Shown in pieces: positions 10,359-24,728 of a stretch of 64,000 nt of DNA. Source of the DNA: Saccharina japonica. Lineage: Eukaryota; Sar; Phaeophyceae; Laminariales; Laminariaceae. Position 1 is the first letter of the stretch. Every line of letters begins with the position of its first letter. The stretch is from contig MEHQ01002076.1 in assembly GCA_008828725.1 (NCBI GenBank), positions 41,014-105,013 of the forward strand, written 5' to 3'. Made by a program: the position numbers and the translations under genes. The notes beneath the pieces are model-generated. The model made no database searches. It was given only the letters and a program-made list of their open reading frames with translations, and had not been told where the DNA came from.

Positions 10359-13091
10359 CGCTACGTCTGCAGCGCCTCCCCAGAGATAATATTGAGCTGG
10401 TTAGATAGACGTGGCCTTTCCACTATATGGTGCTGCTGAACACAGCTGCTCTCCGCAGCGGGATGGGAAGTTGTTTGGGATAGTGCCTACTGCTGTACTT
10501 GGAATGGCGGCACGATGTTGTGGTGGTAGGTATTATATGGTCTATTTACAGGTGTACCAGGTAGGTGGTACGGTGTGGTGGTAGTGCCAGACACAAGACT
10601 ACTGTCTTCCTCCTTCCCTGTTCCCATCTATTGCTATGACCTTCCCAAAAGTACTGCTGTCATAAGTAGCCCATACGAAGCTTAAGCTTCTCAGCATATT
10701 TGGGTATTGACTCCTGTAGTAAGTACTGCTGTCAACCTGATACATCTAATGTAATACTTTGGTATATACCAGGTGAACATCTTTTTTTCTTCCAGACCTT
10801 TAATCTGCCCTGCTGGGTAATTTGATGTTACAGTAGAGAGTACTTAAATGAACTTGAATATTTATCTTGTGTGTGTGTGTTCTTCACATTAAACCTTCCT
10901 TTCTACCCGTCGACATCCAGCACACCCAGTGTCCGTGCCGATTCTTCATCCTAAAAAGGTACCAGTTCTGTGGTCACAAAACTACTACGACACAGAGATA
11001 CTACGCTCAGAGTACGTGAGGTTTAATGTGAAGAACACACACAGCAGTGGTCCCTGTATAGTGCCGATATGTATGTATGCGCGAGGCAACAATACCGGCA
11101 CTATATGTAGCGGCAACCGGCACTACTCCGCACACTCTCACACCGGTTAATCCCCACCAGTGTGCCAAGCGATTCCACGCGGTTTTGTTGGTGACCACAG
11201 AGCTTGTATCACTCTCTAGGATGAAGAATCGGCACAGACACTGGGTGTGCTGGATATCGATGGGTATATCCATCTGAGAAACGGTTTAATGTAAAGAACA
11301 CACACAGGCACTATAGCGGGCAGCCGGCACTATAGAGGGACTACTACTACTACTACTACTACTACTGCTGTACGTACCCTCTAACCCTGTACCTCTATGT
11401 GTGTTGTCTTCACATTAAATCCGTTATTTCTACCCACCTACACCAGTACACCCAGTGTCTGTACTGATTCCTAATCCGAGAGAGACACAAATTATGTGGT
11501 CACAGACTGTGAGACAGAGAAAAAACAAACGCAAATGATCTGTACCTTCTACCACTCTGTCCCGAAATATAAGCACCTTGTATACATTCATATTCAATAA
11601 AAAACGGTGCTTATATTTCGGGACAAAGTGGTATTTATATGATTATATATACGCTTTCTCGTATATTGTGCGAGGACTATTTATTTATTTTTATTTCCAT
11701 CCAAAATACAGAGTGGCGTGTACCCGACTTGGAGCCCCTCGAAACAGGGCAAAAATGCCGCGCTCATATATATAACTGCCGTTAACTTGTGGCATGCAAA
11801 GTTTGGAGGGCTTGGAGTGTTGTGCTTGGGCTCGCATCGCTCACCCGCTTGCGCAGGGCATACATGGTGCAGACCGCTGTGAGAAAGCGATTACCGCGCC
11901 ATTTGCCGTTTGCTTAATATTTCGTGGGTCTCCTCACTGTTGCAGAGGCGTAGCATGCACGAGTTAGTAACCCATTCAGAACTGAAAAAAATGTCCCACA
12001 CTAATTCCAAGTAGTTTGTCCCCAAATTCGTGGGACCAGTCCTTGAGGGGTTAAGAGCAAATGGAAAAAAAAAAAAAGCAAAATCGCTCTTATCTTGAAC
12101 AATTTCCGTGCCAAGCCAAAAAAATCCGCTCTTAACTCCATATTCTCTTATAACCCTTACAGGACTGGAGTCCCGTTTTGGGGACAAATTACTTAGAATT
12201 AGAGTGGTTTGTCCCCAAAACGGGACTGCAGTCCTAAAAGGGTTAAGTCGGGTACCCCACTACTGTTTTACTTTCGCCCTTCTTTCTCCTGCCCCCTCCC
12301 TAATAATGGTCATAAGTCAGATCCGGAGTCACATGTAACAGGTTCGTTTTCTAGGCTCTTCTACAGTAGTACCTCCGCCCCTGAAGCTGTCATCGACATG
12401 CAAGTCCGCCTCTTCAAGCGGTTCTTAGTAGCATGCATCTATCTCACCCTTAACGCGACTGGCCGAACACCTCACGGCGATTCGCGTTTGGTGCTAGCAA
12501 TGTCTGTCACATGAAAGGCTGGTCGATCGGTATATTGCTGTTTGTACGTTTGTAAAATGAACGGTTAGGTGTGAAGAACACGCACACATGCTGTTATTGT
12601 ACATAGGGACGAGGGAAACAACAGCAGTCGGCGCATGTTGCATATTTCTGTTGATGCAGAACGCAGCAGCAACAGCAGCAGTATTCTAAAAGGTACCCGT
12701 GTAGTAGTACAGCCAGCTGTAGTAATCACCTACCAGGTACGATGGGGTGTGACTTTTGTAGAGTCATACCCCATATAGGTAAGTCACAGACAATCGCGAC
12801 GCGCATACAATGACCGCTGTACCCCTGGAAAAAGACAAGAAAAAATGGTGACCTCGCGTGTTTATACCGGTGTATGGCTATCTCTATATTCCGTGTTGAA
12901 AAAACAGAAACAAAAACAAGAAAGATTTTTTATCGGACCCCCCACCCTGTTGTGTTGGATAATACTTTTGTGTCTTGTCTTCTTTTTCGTTTTTTAACCT
13001 ATATCAACAATGTCTGTTTTTATTTTCCGATGTCTTACCCTCCCTCACCCACCCGCTTGTGTCTTGTGTATGTGTGTGTTTGTCGCTGAAG
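10359..13091. other. Gene-free stretch between the tandem array and AGO exon 1
   Basis: Holds copies of the TTCTTCACATTAAACC repeat, an 84-bp MITE, a CTA repeat (11340-11368), an inverted-repeat pair around 11990-12245 (AATTCCAAGTAGTTTGTCCC type, related copies near 19260 and 47390-47570) and a SINE fragment. The missing AGO 5' exon(s) should lie here or further left, but none could be supported. Confidence 0.6.
11550..11633. mobile_element. 84-bp MITE (TACCACTCTGTCCC family)
   Basis: TACCACTCTGTCCCGAAATA at the left and its near-exact reverse complement at the right, with TA at both ends as in Tc1/mariner-type MITEs. Sister copies: 23709-23791, 46761-46848, 57376-57458, 62652-62735; weaker at 27205-27296 and 50383-50453. 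Confidence 0.7.
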
Positions 13092-13170
13092 AATCCCCAC
13101 GGCGACCATCCTGGGCAAGAAGCTGCCCCCTCCTGCCTCTGTTTCCAAGACGGCGCTTTCAGAGACGCCG
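13092..13170 (+). CDS. AGO: AGO exon 1 (first visible; N-terminal extension)
   Basis: Encodes about 26 residues containing [20 protein letters not shown] pyrimidine-rich tract ending GCTGAAG precedes it and GTGAGC follows. It ends in phase 0, as exon 2 requires. A TGA lies in frame just upstream of the acceptor, so this is an internal exon and translation begins further 5'. This part of Argonautes is poorly conserved, so it is the least certain exon of the model. Confidence 0.6.
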
Positions 13171-16100
13171 GTGAGCTTTCTCTACAACGCGACTGCTGCT
13201 GCTGCTGCTGCTGCTGCTGTTTGTACTAATAGTCTACAGCACTACTGTACGTACTGCTACGGACTGCTGTACGTAGTGACTTGAACTGGTCATGGGTTTT
13301 GTACTTGCAACCTAGTTTGTACGTAGTAGTGTTTCTTTCATGTACTGGTAACAGATACAGATTACATGTTTCCCAACCGTTATCGTGTACCTAGTGTATA
13401 CCAACCAGTTACAGTAGTCTCGTTGTCTTATAGTATATGGAAGCGTACGCGGGCACCAAGGGGGTTCCACACAATGGAACAACAAGAGTGGATGTGAGAA
13501 GGCTGCCCCATCCCCTCAGTGGGCTTGGAGAAAGGCCTCGGAAATTCTACCACGAAGTGAAAGATGTGGAGTATAAAAGTGGAGATTATATTGCATGGCG
13601 CTCTCCACCGGCCTCGATGCTCGCAGGAGGGTGAGAGTCTCCAGCAACGGCTGGCTGGAGGCCTCATTCCAACCCAACACCTTCATAATGGCAGAATACA
13701 TCAGTATAGACGCGTGGTGGTACGATAGAATTAGCAACTTTTTGGCTGAAGTTGTTTCTGAACGATCGGGCTCCCTCAACCCGAACTCGTCATTAGTTCG
13801 GTCTTGATTTGCCTTTTTTTTTATTCGCCCCGGTAGACCAGTGGTCAGCTTCAAAGACTACTGGCATTGGTACCCAAGTTCGAATCCCACCGCCGTGGTG
13901 AGATTTTTACTTTATTTGAAAAAATAAAAAGGAACCAATTGCTGAGAGCGCCTTCGTGGCGTGGGTAGGCGGAATCCGACGCAAGTCGACGAGGAAGTCG
14001 ACGAGGGAAGAGAGTGCTGAAATCTTCTCGCGATACAAATGTAAGGCAAGCACCCGTAGTGGGGAGGGGGGAGAAGAGCCTACTCAGTGACCCCGGATCT
14101 GAGTTACGACTGAAGAGGGAGAAAGAAAAGAAGGGCGAAGATAATAAATGGAATCCTACTTCGTAGTAGTGTTGTTTTCATCAATTAACAGCTTACCGTG
14201 TTCCCCACGGTTATCGTGTACCTGGTGTATACCAACCAGTATAGACGCGTGCCAAATCAATAGAGGTACGTAGCACTTTTCGGCTGATTTTTTTTTCTGA
14301 ACGATCGGGCTGCCTTAACCCAAAATCGTCGATAGTTGAGTCTTGATTTGCAATATTTTTCAGTGTACAGCAGTCAGGCCATGGGATTGTCCGTCATCGG
14401 GTATGCCTAGCACTTGCATTTTTCTCCAAAATCATTTTTTGAGTGAGGTGTAGAGAGAGCTCCCTCCTCAAGTAAGTAGTAGCCACAGAAAATACATGGG
14501 GTACCTCTACCGTAACATGCGTCTGTATGCAAAGGAAGGGGGCGTCGCTTGCGGCGGGCTGGCTGGCGCCGGTCAGCTCTGAGTCTTGGTACGCAAAAAC
14601 ACTAGTGCTGCTGTGTCGTGGGTTGTATTTCGGAAAGGAAACGAACCGTCGCCCAAACCCATCAGCAGAACGCGTTGCCACTTGGTGTGGGCGATACTGC
14701 TGTATACCTGGTACACACTATAGTAACTAGTCTGATGTTTTCTCGTCGTTTTATTTTACAAAAATACGTAAGTCATTTACTTATTTTTTTTCCTCTTGTC
14801 ACGCCGTATATATAGAAGTATATGTATAAGATTAAAAAACAACAGCTGTGAGATGGAGGATTTTCGTCGAAACTCATATTTGCTACGTAGCTTGAGTGTG
14901 AGTGATACTCTGATCGCGCGTAACTAAGGGTTTTGTATGTCCTCATGCAGGATGTACATCTCATCCCGTATGAGAACACAATCTGAGGCTGTATACCTAG
15001 GATATGTATGATAAATGAATCCCACGCGGAGTTGACAACGTGACTTCCCTATGTATTATATGTATACGCGCGAGCCAACGTGAAGTCCTATATCCTATTT
15101 AGTGTGTAAGCCAACATGACCACCCATATGCGAGCAAAGCTTAAGGTTCGTATTACGAAACCGTGGTCTGACCCTCTTGACTGACCGCCCCCTACACTAA
15201 AAACTAAAGTACAGGACACCTAATAAGAAACAGGCTAATAAGAAAGCCAGGCTGATATTTACAGGCAAAACAAGAAATTCGGGAGTCGCTATATTGAAAT
15301 TAGTGTGGAAACACCCTTTCTCAAATAAGAAATCCAGCCTGGGCCAGATTTCCTGTTTCTTATTAGGTGTCCTGTACTGTATGTAGTATGTTGAGGCCAA
15401 AAGAGGACTGGACGCGCCCAAAACGACCGGTGTCCCTGTGACAGCAAATACCAGGTATTTTGCCTACGAGTACACTGCTCAGAATTAAAATAAAAAAAAA
15501 AAAAAAAAAAGAAAATAAAAAAAAAAAAAAAAAAAAAACAAAACATTTTTTATATTTAAGATATTAAAATTTAAAATATTTATGAAAATAAAAAAAAAGA
15601 AAGAAACAAATAATATAATACTAAACGGAGGTGGTGGTGGTGGTGGTTGTGATGGCTTGCAGGTGGACGATATCATCCTGCCTCACCGCCCCAACTACGG
15701 CAAGATGGGCAAGGAGGTGGTGATCACCACCAACCACTACAAGGCGGACTTCAACTCGAACCAGCTCCTGTACCAGTACGACGTCAGCCTCGAGGGCTTC
15801 GAGAAGACGGCCCTGGTAAGCAAGCAAGCAGCCAAAGAAGGCATCGAAAGCGATTTATGTAGCCCTGGTAAGCAAGCAAGCAAGCAGCCAAAGAAGGCAT
15901 CGAAAGCGATGTATGTAGGATATGACAGCAGTGCAAAAGCCAAAATGGGGCAAAAACGACAAAAAAAGTGCGAATAATAATCAGCGGTTAAAAAGCAGAA
16001 GCTTGAGCTGTATAGAGTATTCGCATCAGTCTGTTTCCTGTTCATCTTCGTAAACTGCTGTTTTTTATCAACATCTAAAACTCGTCGAAGTGTAGCCCCT

Positions 16101-18838
16101 TCCCCATGCACCGACCATTACCACAGACGCAATTGCATGGTGTTACCGTATTGGCAGTAATACTGTATATACCGGTATGTTCCATGTCTTGAAACTGCTG
16201 GATTGTTGAATTGTTGGTGCCATATCGTCCAACTCCCTGCTTATGTGCCGTTTTTCGTTTCCTGCTTTCCTTTCTTGCGTTCTCGCCGCCCCCCCCCCCC
16301 GAACAAAAATCAACGGTCAAAAACACCAACTTAACAACGGCAACGTCGACACCAACATAATCCATCAACTTCCAACGGTCACAAAACATCAACTGGCAAC
16401 GTCGACAACACCGTTTAACAACTTGAACATCACCACCAACTCCAATGGTCATTAATCAACATCTACCAATATCGTCAACAACAACGTTAACAATTTCAAC
16501 TTGAACATGGAACTTGGACGAGGCAGCCGGCGTCCAAGCTCCGGGCGATTTTCCAGAAGTTCAAGGAGCAGCACTCGGCGAGCTCTCTGGACGGAGTGGC
16601 CTTCACGTACGACGGGCGCTCCGTGATGATCACGGCCCGCGAGCTTCCCTTTCCCGCGGAGGGAAAGTCGTTCGAAGTGGAGTTCGAGCCGGCCACCGAC
16701 AAGCGCGCGGCTAACGCGTTCACCGTCATCCTCAAGCTGGTGGCCTCGCGTCGGCTTTCCGACCTGTCCAGCTTCTTCAGCGGGGTGCGTATGTACATAT
16801 ATATGTTGTTTTTACGGCGTACTTGAGTATGTAGTGTGTGCGTCACAGCAGAGTAATTACAGGGCTCGCGTAAACCTGCCCGCGCAGGCAAACTTCCTAA
16901 GATGTGCCCGCAGTGAAAGTAGAGCCTTCCCAAGCACAACGACCAGCTGGCACACCAACCAGGCATGCCTCTCGTTAGGGTGAGGGTTAGAGGTCCGGGT
17001 CGGGGTGGTGGCCGCCGTGAGCCGAAGCCAAAATAGTATCACCCGTCGGGAACGAATGCCTTACAGCTTCGTGACAAAACCCTACCTCATTATGAACAGC
17101 TCATTTTATGCGGGCACGTCTGAGAAGTTCGCCTGCGCGGGCAGATTTACGGCTACTGGTAATTACCTGGTGCGATACTATATTACACGAGCGTCATGTA
17201 TCGGTACTGTAGTATTAGCATTTCGTCCGGCAGGATATTTCTGGGAAATTTACAGACCACTAATAGTGTGCTTGGGCTTGGGGTTAGGGTCAGGGGTTCT
17301 ACACGCCCGCACATTGATCCAAGATGTTACCGGACAATCTGTTAATAGTGCTCTATCGGCAGTAGCTGCAGTAGACTACTGCCGTGTAGACTTGACTATG
17401 TAGATACCGTCGTGTGCCGTTAGTTTCTGTTTTGTTTCCCAAGACCATGGTCTGAATTTGTCTGGTCGTATACAGTACAGGACACCTAGTAAGAAACAGG
17501 AAATCTGGCCCAGGCTGGATTTCTTCTTTGAGAGAGGGCGCCTCCTACACTAATTTCAAGATAACGACTCCCGAATTTCTTATGTCCCTCCAAATATCAG
17601 CCTGGCTTTCTTATTAACCTGTTTCTTATTAGGTGTCCTGTACTGTATATCATACCGGTATACGACAGCAGGGTATGATCTTGCACGATCATTTCTCGAT
17701 ATATATATATATATATAGTACGAGGTAGCTAGACTTGGCTATCATACACGCGTGGGCTGTTAGTTTCTGATTTGTGTTTTACAGGCCTGTAGTTGTCTGG
17801 TCCAACTTGTTTACACCGGAGTATGATTTTGTACCACAGAGCAGAAGGGCATGTGATGTATGCATGTTTTGTCTCTTTAAAGAAAACGGTACCTGGTATA
17901 AAAACGTGTTTCGCAGTCACTCGCTCTCGCCCCCCCCCCTCCCCCCCTCCCGTCTTTCCTGCCCCCTCCCTCCCTCCCTCCCTCCCCACCTCCTGCCTAT
18001 TTTTCCTATATGAACAATTGGCGAATGTGGCACGGAGAAATTTGGTCGTGTAGATAGTAGCGAGAAAACGATCGCTATCCCAAAAGAGATAGATGGTGGG
18101 CCACAGACGGCAAAACCGGAAGATGTGATCCAGCTAAAACGTTTATTATGTAACATGCACATTACCTATAGGGAAACCATTGTAAGCACCCAACCAAGTG
18201 TTGGGAGGTTTCTCTAGTAAGGAGTTAGGAAAAAGCGCTCCGTATCGAAAAGGATGCGTGGTTCAATGGTCAAATAATAACTTGAGGCAAGCATCAAAAG
18301 AGTACCCGCCCTCCCCCCCCCTCCTCCTCCTCTCCTCCTCCTCCCCGTCCTTCCTCCTCGTCCTCGTTCTGCCCCCTCTTTTGTCTACCAGCAAACGAGC
18401 CAGAACGCGTACGACTGCATCACCGCCCTCGACATCTCTCTCCGCCACGCCCCGTCCATGTCGCGCACGTGCGTCGGCCGTAGCTTCTACACCCCCGAGA
18501 TGCCCTCCCCCATCTCGGGCGGCGCCGAGGTGTGGCTGGGCTACTACCAGTCCCTGAGAGCGACGCAGGCGGGGCTGACGCTCAACGTGGACATGAGCGC
18601 GATGGCCTTCGTCAGGAGCATGCCTCTCGTAAGTGTGTTTTTTTTGTAGCCGTTGTCGTTTGTGACTGGGGGATGAAATGTTCGAGGTGTCGGTGGTTGT
18701 CACACACACACACACATTCGCTCGCTTGTTTCCTCCCCGCCCTCTTTTTTTTCGTTCGCTGATTTTCTTTTTTCTTTTGTTGCCAATTCTATTGAGAGGT
18801 TTTCCTTAAAACGGCGGCGTTTCTTGCGGCATGCCACA

Positions 18839-18872
<34 letters not shown>

Positions 18873-21800
18873 TTCCCCCCCTTTTTTTTTTTTTCTCTCC
18901 CTCCCCCCCCCCCCCCCCCACCTACCTTATTTCTCACACTATTGATAGCCTTGTCCCTTCGCACCGCACACCACATGGCATGGCGTTGCCTGACATGACT
19001 TGACTTGGCTTGACTTGGCTTGACTTGACTTGAAACGCATACCACGGTAGAGGTGAACCCTGTTTTTTTTTTTTAGGGGGGGGTCACTTGAGGAGCTCTA
19101 TACCTGCAGGAGCCTGCACACTGATTTTGGAGGACAATAAAAGTGCTATCATACCATACCATACCCGATGAACAATGCCATGGTCTTATTAAGTACAAAA
19201 TGAAACTTTCTGCAATAATACGAGATTTTGGGTTACGAAACCCTTGAAGAAACTGGTCCCCCCCGTTTTTGGGGACAAACTACTTGGAATTAGTGTGGGG
19301 TACGTTTTTCAGTTCTAAAAGGGGTGAAAAGAGCCCCCGTCATTTAGAAAACGTTTCAGCGAAAAAATGCTACGTATTTCTATCGTAACACGCGGACTTG
19401 ACTTGGCTTGACTTGACTTGACTTGACTTGACTTGACTTGACTGCACAGATGGACTTCGTGTGCGAGCTGCTGAACATCCGGGACCCCGGAATGCTCAGC
19501 CGCGGCATCCGGCCTTTTGACCGGCGCAAGCTGGAGAACGCCCTCAAGGGGGTCAACGTCGAGGTCACCCACCGGAAGTCCAACCGACAGGTATCACGCC
19601 GCGTTTTTGTTTTTGTTTTGTTTTTTGTAGTCCCTTCCCTTCCCTTCGTTCGTTACATATAGCAGTACGTCACTTTTTATTTTGCAGCTCAAACTCGCGG
19701 GCGCTTTTATTTTCAACTCTATACCTTTTGGACATACAAGCCGTGCGTGTTTTGTATACGTACGAGTTTTTATATATATATTTATACTGATGTATTTTCG
19801 TTAGTGTAGGAACCCTCATTTAATCGCAAAGCATGAAAACATGGACGTTTTCGAGTTTCGCGTCCCACCTTTTTCGCACGATTCTTTTTCTTTTTTTTTA
19901 TTACCCTCGATCGTATGGCATCGTCTTTTTCTGAAACGAAAGCCCTCATTAATTAAAACCTACCAGGTATATGCCATGAACACCGTTCATGGATAACCCT
20001 ACTTCGTATACTATACAAAATACTACATTTGTATACCCTGCTCTATTCCGTACACGAGTACTGAAGTACCGTGGTATTTAGCGTTTTGACCCTCCGCCCC
20101 CCCCCTCCTCTCGTATGGTTACGTTTTTGTGCAGTACCGCATCAGCGGGGTGTCGAAGGTTGGCGCGGACCAGCTCAGCTTCCCTGACCAGGAAAGCGGG
20201 AAGGACGAGATCGTCGCGAGGTACTTCGGGCAGAAGTACTTCCAGCTCACGGTAAGTTTTGATTGGTCAATACATTTTTTAGGTCGGTTGGTCGGCTGGT
20301 AAGTTGTGTTAAAAGAGGAAATGAGGAAAATAGACAAATGTGACATGGAGAAGTTTGGTACACTAGATAGTAGCGAGGAAACGATCGCTGTCTTATAGAT
20401 GGTGGCCACAGGCGGCGAAACAGGAAAGGCATAGGATTAGCAAAAAGTTTATTTGTAATATATGGAGAAAACGTACGAAATGAGGCGCCCAAATGTTGGA
20501 GGTGTCTCTATTAGGAGTAGGAACGGTGCTCCGTCTCGAAAGGGCTGCGTGGTAAATGGTCAAATGACTAAGGCAAGCAACAAATGAGTACGCCCCCCCC
20601 CCCCCCCCCCCCCTCCGTAATAAGTTTGATGTTTTGTGTTCGCAGCCCGTAACTGATGTGTGAGTAGGCCTTACTTTAAAGAAATTCTGTGCAAAGCAAT
20701 CAGCGCTTTGTGTGCGCTCTCCCCCCCCCCCCATCTCACCGCCCCCCTTCTCCTCCTGCCGTAGTTGATTATTCCTTTTGCTGCCATCGTTGACGCTCTC
20801 CCCCACCCCCGCATCCTCATCGCCTCTTTTTTTTTTGACGCTGTATTTTTTGTGGACTTGTTCACGGCATGACGGCAGTACCCCTCTCTGCCGTGCGTCC
20901 GCATCGGCTCGGCCGCGAAGCACAACTACATCCCTATGGAAGTCTGCAAGGTAAGAACAGGCGGTTGCATCGGCCTTTCTTATGGAATTTACGTATCTGG
21001 CACCAGTACTCGTATAGTTTTTTTTTTTTTCGAGACTTAAGTTCGGGTAGCCGATTGGTTTTATAACCTTTTTACCAGTAATATTACGGGGGGAACTTAC
21101 AGTTTTTTTCTTCATTTTTTTTTTTCAGGGTCAAATAAATATGCTTTTATATTAGTAAAAATACTGGAATGTACGAGGAACGCATACAGGTTTTTGTGTG
21201 CGTGATGATGGGGGTCCTAACCACTATATGTAGGTCCCCCGTAATATCGTATAGCCCGATCAGTCCAATACCCTACGTATCTAAATGGCGTCGACGGCAG
21301 GACGTGGCCGACAAGAGCAGTGCCAAGAGAGAGCGCGAGTTGGTAAAAAAAAAACGATGTTTATATATATATATTGCCGAAAAGCTCTCGCGCGGAGAGA
21401 AAAGTTGCGAAAAGTGCGAAAAATTCACAAACATAACTATACATATATACACATCATTAGATCACGATCTACGTACTGTCGATCATGTATAGCTCCTATG
21501 ACATAATATATAACCTGCCGTTGTGAAGCGTTGTGCAGGATCGATCCAACCCAAGAAACAGATCCTACAGTATAGGGGGGAGGAGGCGTGTTAGTAAGGG
21601 GGGGGGGGGGAAGGGGGGGGGGGGGGGGAGGAAGGAAGGAAGGAAGGGGGGGAGGAGTGCTTCTGTTAGCGCTTACAGCCACCGTGCGATATAATCTACT
21701 GTAGATAGATCCTACAGACGAAGAATACATCTGCCTCGAAAGTCCTACTCGTACGTCATTCAAGTGGAAATCGATTATCTGTATACTTCGTATACGATGT

Positions 21801-24682
21801 GAGAAAAATCGAATAAAATAGTAATAGCAGTAGGAATTCTGAACTATAACTTGTGTGCGGGATGATAAGTACCGGATTGGGGGGGGGGGGGGGGAGAAGG
21901 GAAGACAGCTTCTGTGACCCACGTTTTTTTATGTTCTCCCTCTTTTCGTTTGTTTTCTTTTGCTACGGCAGGTCGCGAAAGGGCAGCGTGTGGCGAAGCT
22001 CGACGACAAGCAGACGGCGGACATGATCAAGATCACGTGCCAGCGACCGGATGTCCGGCAGGGAGCCATCCACCAGCAGTTCAACGCCATTCATGGTGGG
22101 AGGGGGGGTTGGACGGGGGGGGGGCGGGTGGGAGGGACCGAACCCGAGCCGTTATTTATTTCCGGTTGTTTTTTTGTTTCTGTGTGTGCCTGCCTGACTC
22201 TTGCTGGGGGGGAGGGGTGAGGGGTACTCATTTGTTGCTTGCCTTAGTCATTTGGCCATTGACCACGCATCAATCCCTTTCGAGACGGAGCAATCTTGCT
22301 GGGGGGGGGGGGGGGGTCCCCCCCGGGAATTGGGGGGGGGGGGTTCCTCCCTGATAATTGGTCGTAGGTGTGCCTTTGCTTTTTTGCTGGCTTTTCCCCC
22401 AAACAATATTGACATGTTGCTGGTTCTCGTGCGTGTGGTGCCGTGTGTTGTGGCCTTGTCCTTGTTGCTACAGTTGTTTTCTATTAACAAGGCAGTGTGG
22501 CTGGTTCTTCTGTCGATGAGTGCCTCGATGCTGGAGTCTCCTCAATTTTTCACCTTGTTTCTGGTGTTTCCTGTATGGTATATAAACATACACTTGGACG
22601 AAGAAACGTCCAATACTACAGCAGTAGTATTTATTTTGTTCGCTGTTTTTGCTGGTGTTTTTGGCATTGAAATAAGCGAGAGTCGGAACATGACGCCCCA
22701 CTCTATCCCCCGGCTTTGCAACCTTCAACCTTTCCCAGGCGAGATGAACAAGAGCTGTGAGCAGTTCGGCATCCGGATCTCGAACTCGCAGATCCAGACG
22801 AAGGCGAGGGTGCTACCCCCCCCGTGCATACAGTACAACAAGGTGAGCAAATCCATCGAATCGACAATGCGCTGACCAGCTAAACTCGTCTGAACAAATC
22901 ACCGTTCGATGTGATGTGTTGGAGCGGCGGTTTCGCTTCTTTTTTTTTGTTCGTTTCTTTTTTGCCGCCTCGGCTTTGTTGATGTGTTTGAGCGGCGGTT
23001 TCGCTTCTTTTTTTTCTTTTTTTTTGTCGCCTCGGCTTTGTTGATGTGTTTGAGCGGCGGTTTTGCTTTTTTTGCTTTTTTGTTTTTTTGCTTTTTTGCT
23101 TTTTTGCCGCCTCGGTTTTGGTGTAAAATAAAGCGTAACATGTGTCAACGACGGAACGTCACCCAACTTGAGGGTGTGCTGTCTTTCCTCCTCCTCCTCC
23201 TTTCCGTTAAAGAGAAGGGGCAGCATCCAGCCAAAAGAGAGAGAAGGGAAGGGAAGGGAAGGGGAAAAAAACGCTATTTCCAACGAATAGTCGCGGGGAG
23301 AAGAAAGGAAAGGCAAATACGTAGCAACCGTTCGATATGCCGTTGACGCTAACCTCTATCCCCCCTCCATCCCCTCCCTCTCTCCCTCGTGGTGTGTTGT
23401 TGTTTTCTTGTTCATTGCCGTGCGGTGCCGGTGCGATACCCGCGAGACAGAGCGGGCGCCAGCCGACGGAGCAGCCGAAGTGCGGCTCCTGGAACCTGAG
23501 GGACAAGAAGATGTTCGACAACAAGAAGCTCGTCAGCTGGGCGGTCGTCAGCTTCGCCGGCGACAGGGAGCTCTCGCAGCAGGTGGCTAATCGTTTGTTT
23601 GTTTGTTTGTTTTTCAGATGTGTGTGTGTGTTCCTTCGTGCATTTATATCATATGATACGTACTCACAGCGGTCTTTTGAGATGGGTGTTTTTATGTTCC
23701 TTCGTGTATACCACTCTGTCCCGAAATATAAGCACCGTTTTTATTGAATATTAATGTATAAACTGTGCTTATATTTCGGAACAGAGTGGTATAGTAGAAA
23801 TAACTACTATACTGTAACTATTAAATATTAATATAAACTCGTTTGAGCTGGTCGGTGTGGCAACACTCACCTGTTTACTTGCCCAGTGGCTTCGTACTTT
23901 TTTTACTTTTTTACTTTATTTTCAGGCTCGTATATAGCTTTCAATACCCCTTTTTTTATGTTGTTCGTTTTTGCCCGGTGGCTACGTACGAGTTGGCTGC
24001 TGTATATACGAGGAACGAACGCCTTCTGTGTTCTCCCTTTGTTTCAGCTTGCGACACCGCCGGGATTTCGAGTCAACCACAATCAATCAATCCCCCAAGG
24101 GGAACCTTGTACAAAAAGTACCAGGTATATCTGGTATTACCATCCGGTCATTCGAGATAGTTATTTTTTGTGTTCCTTCGTGTATGCATCTATTCGTGTC
24201 TATGTACAGCGGTCGTTGAGATAGAAGTTCATATTCAACAGAAGTATACGAGGGTTTCAACTTTCAATACGGCTCTATCTACAGCCAGTATCTAACAGTA
24301 ACGTTTTTTCACAGTACATGTTAGAGATATACTGCAGTAGAAGTCTCGGAGTAGATGTAGTAGGTACCCGTCCGTGCCTACCGCCGTGCTCATACTTGGC
24401 AGTTTCGTGCCACCAAATTTTGGCGCGGTAACGCTTTGCGTGTGCATGTGTTGTTCGTGCCGTATGTGTCTTGTTAGCGCGTGGGGTTTTTGCGCACCAG
24501 GCGACTTAAAACAACTTGCTGGTTATCAATTAAACCCCTTCCCCTCCCCTCCCCTCCCCTGCTACGTATTACCTCCCTCCCTCCTTCGCTCCCTCCTTTC
24601 CGTGTTCCTCCCTTGTCTTCCTCTCTCCTCCTCCCTCCCTCCCTCCCTCCCTCCCTCTCTCTTCTCTCTCTCTCTTCTCTCT

Positions 24683-24728
<46 letters not shown>

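Noticed and set aside
22201-22738. Upstream part of the long open frame leading into AGO exon 9
   Set aside because: It includes a poly(C)-ended repeat and homopolymers; family alignment begins only after the TTTCCCAG acceptor.
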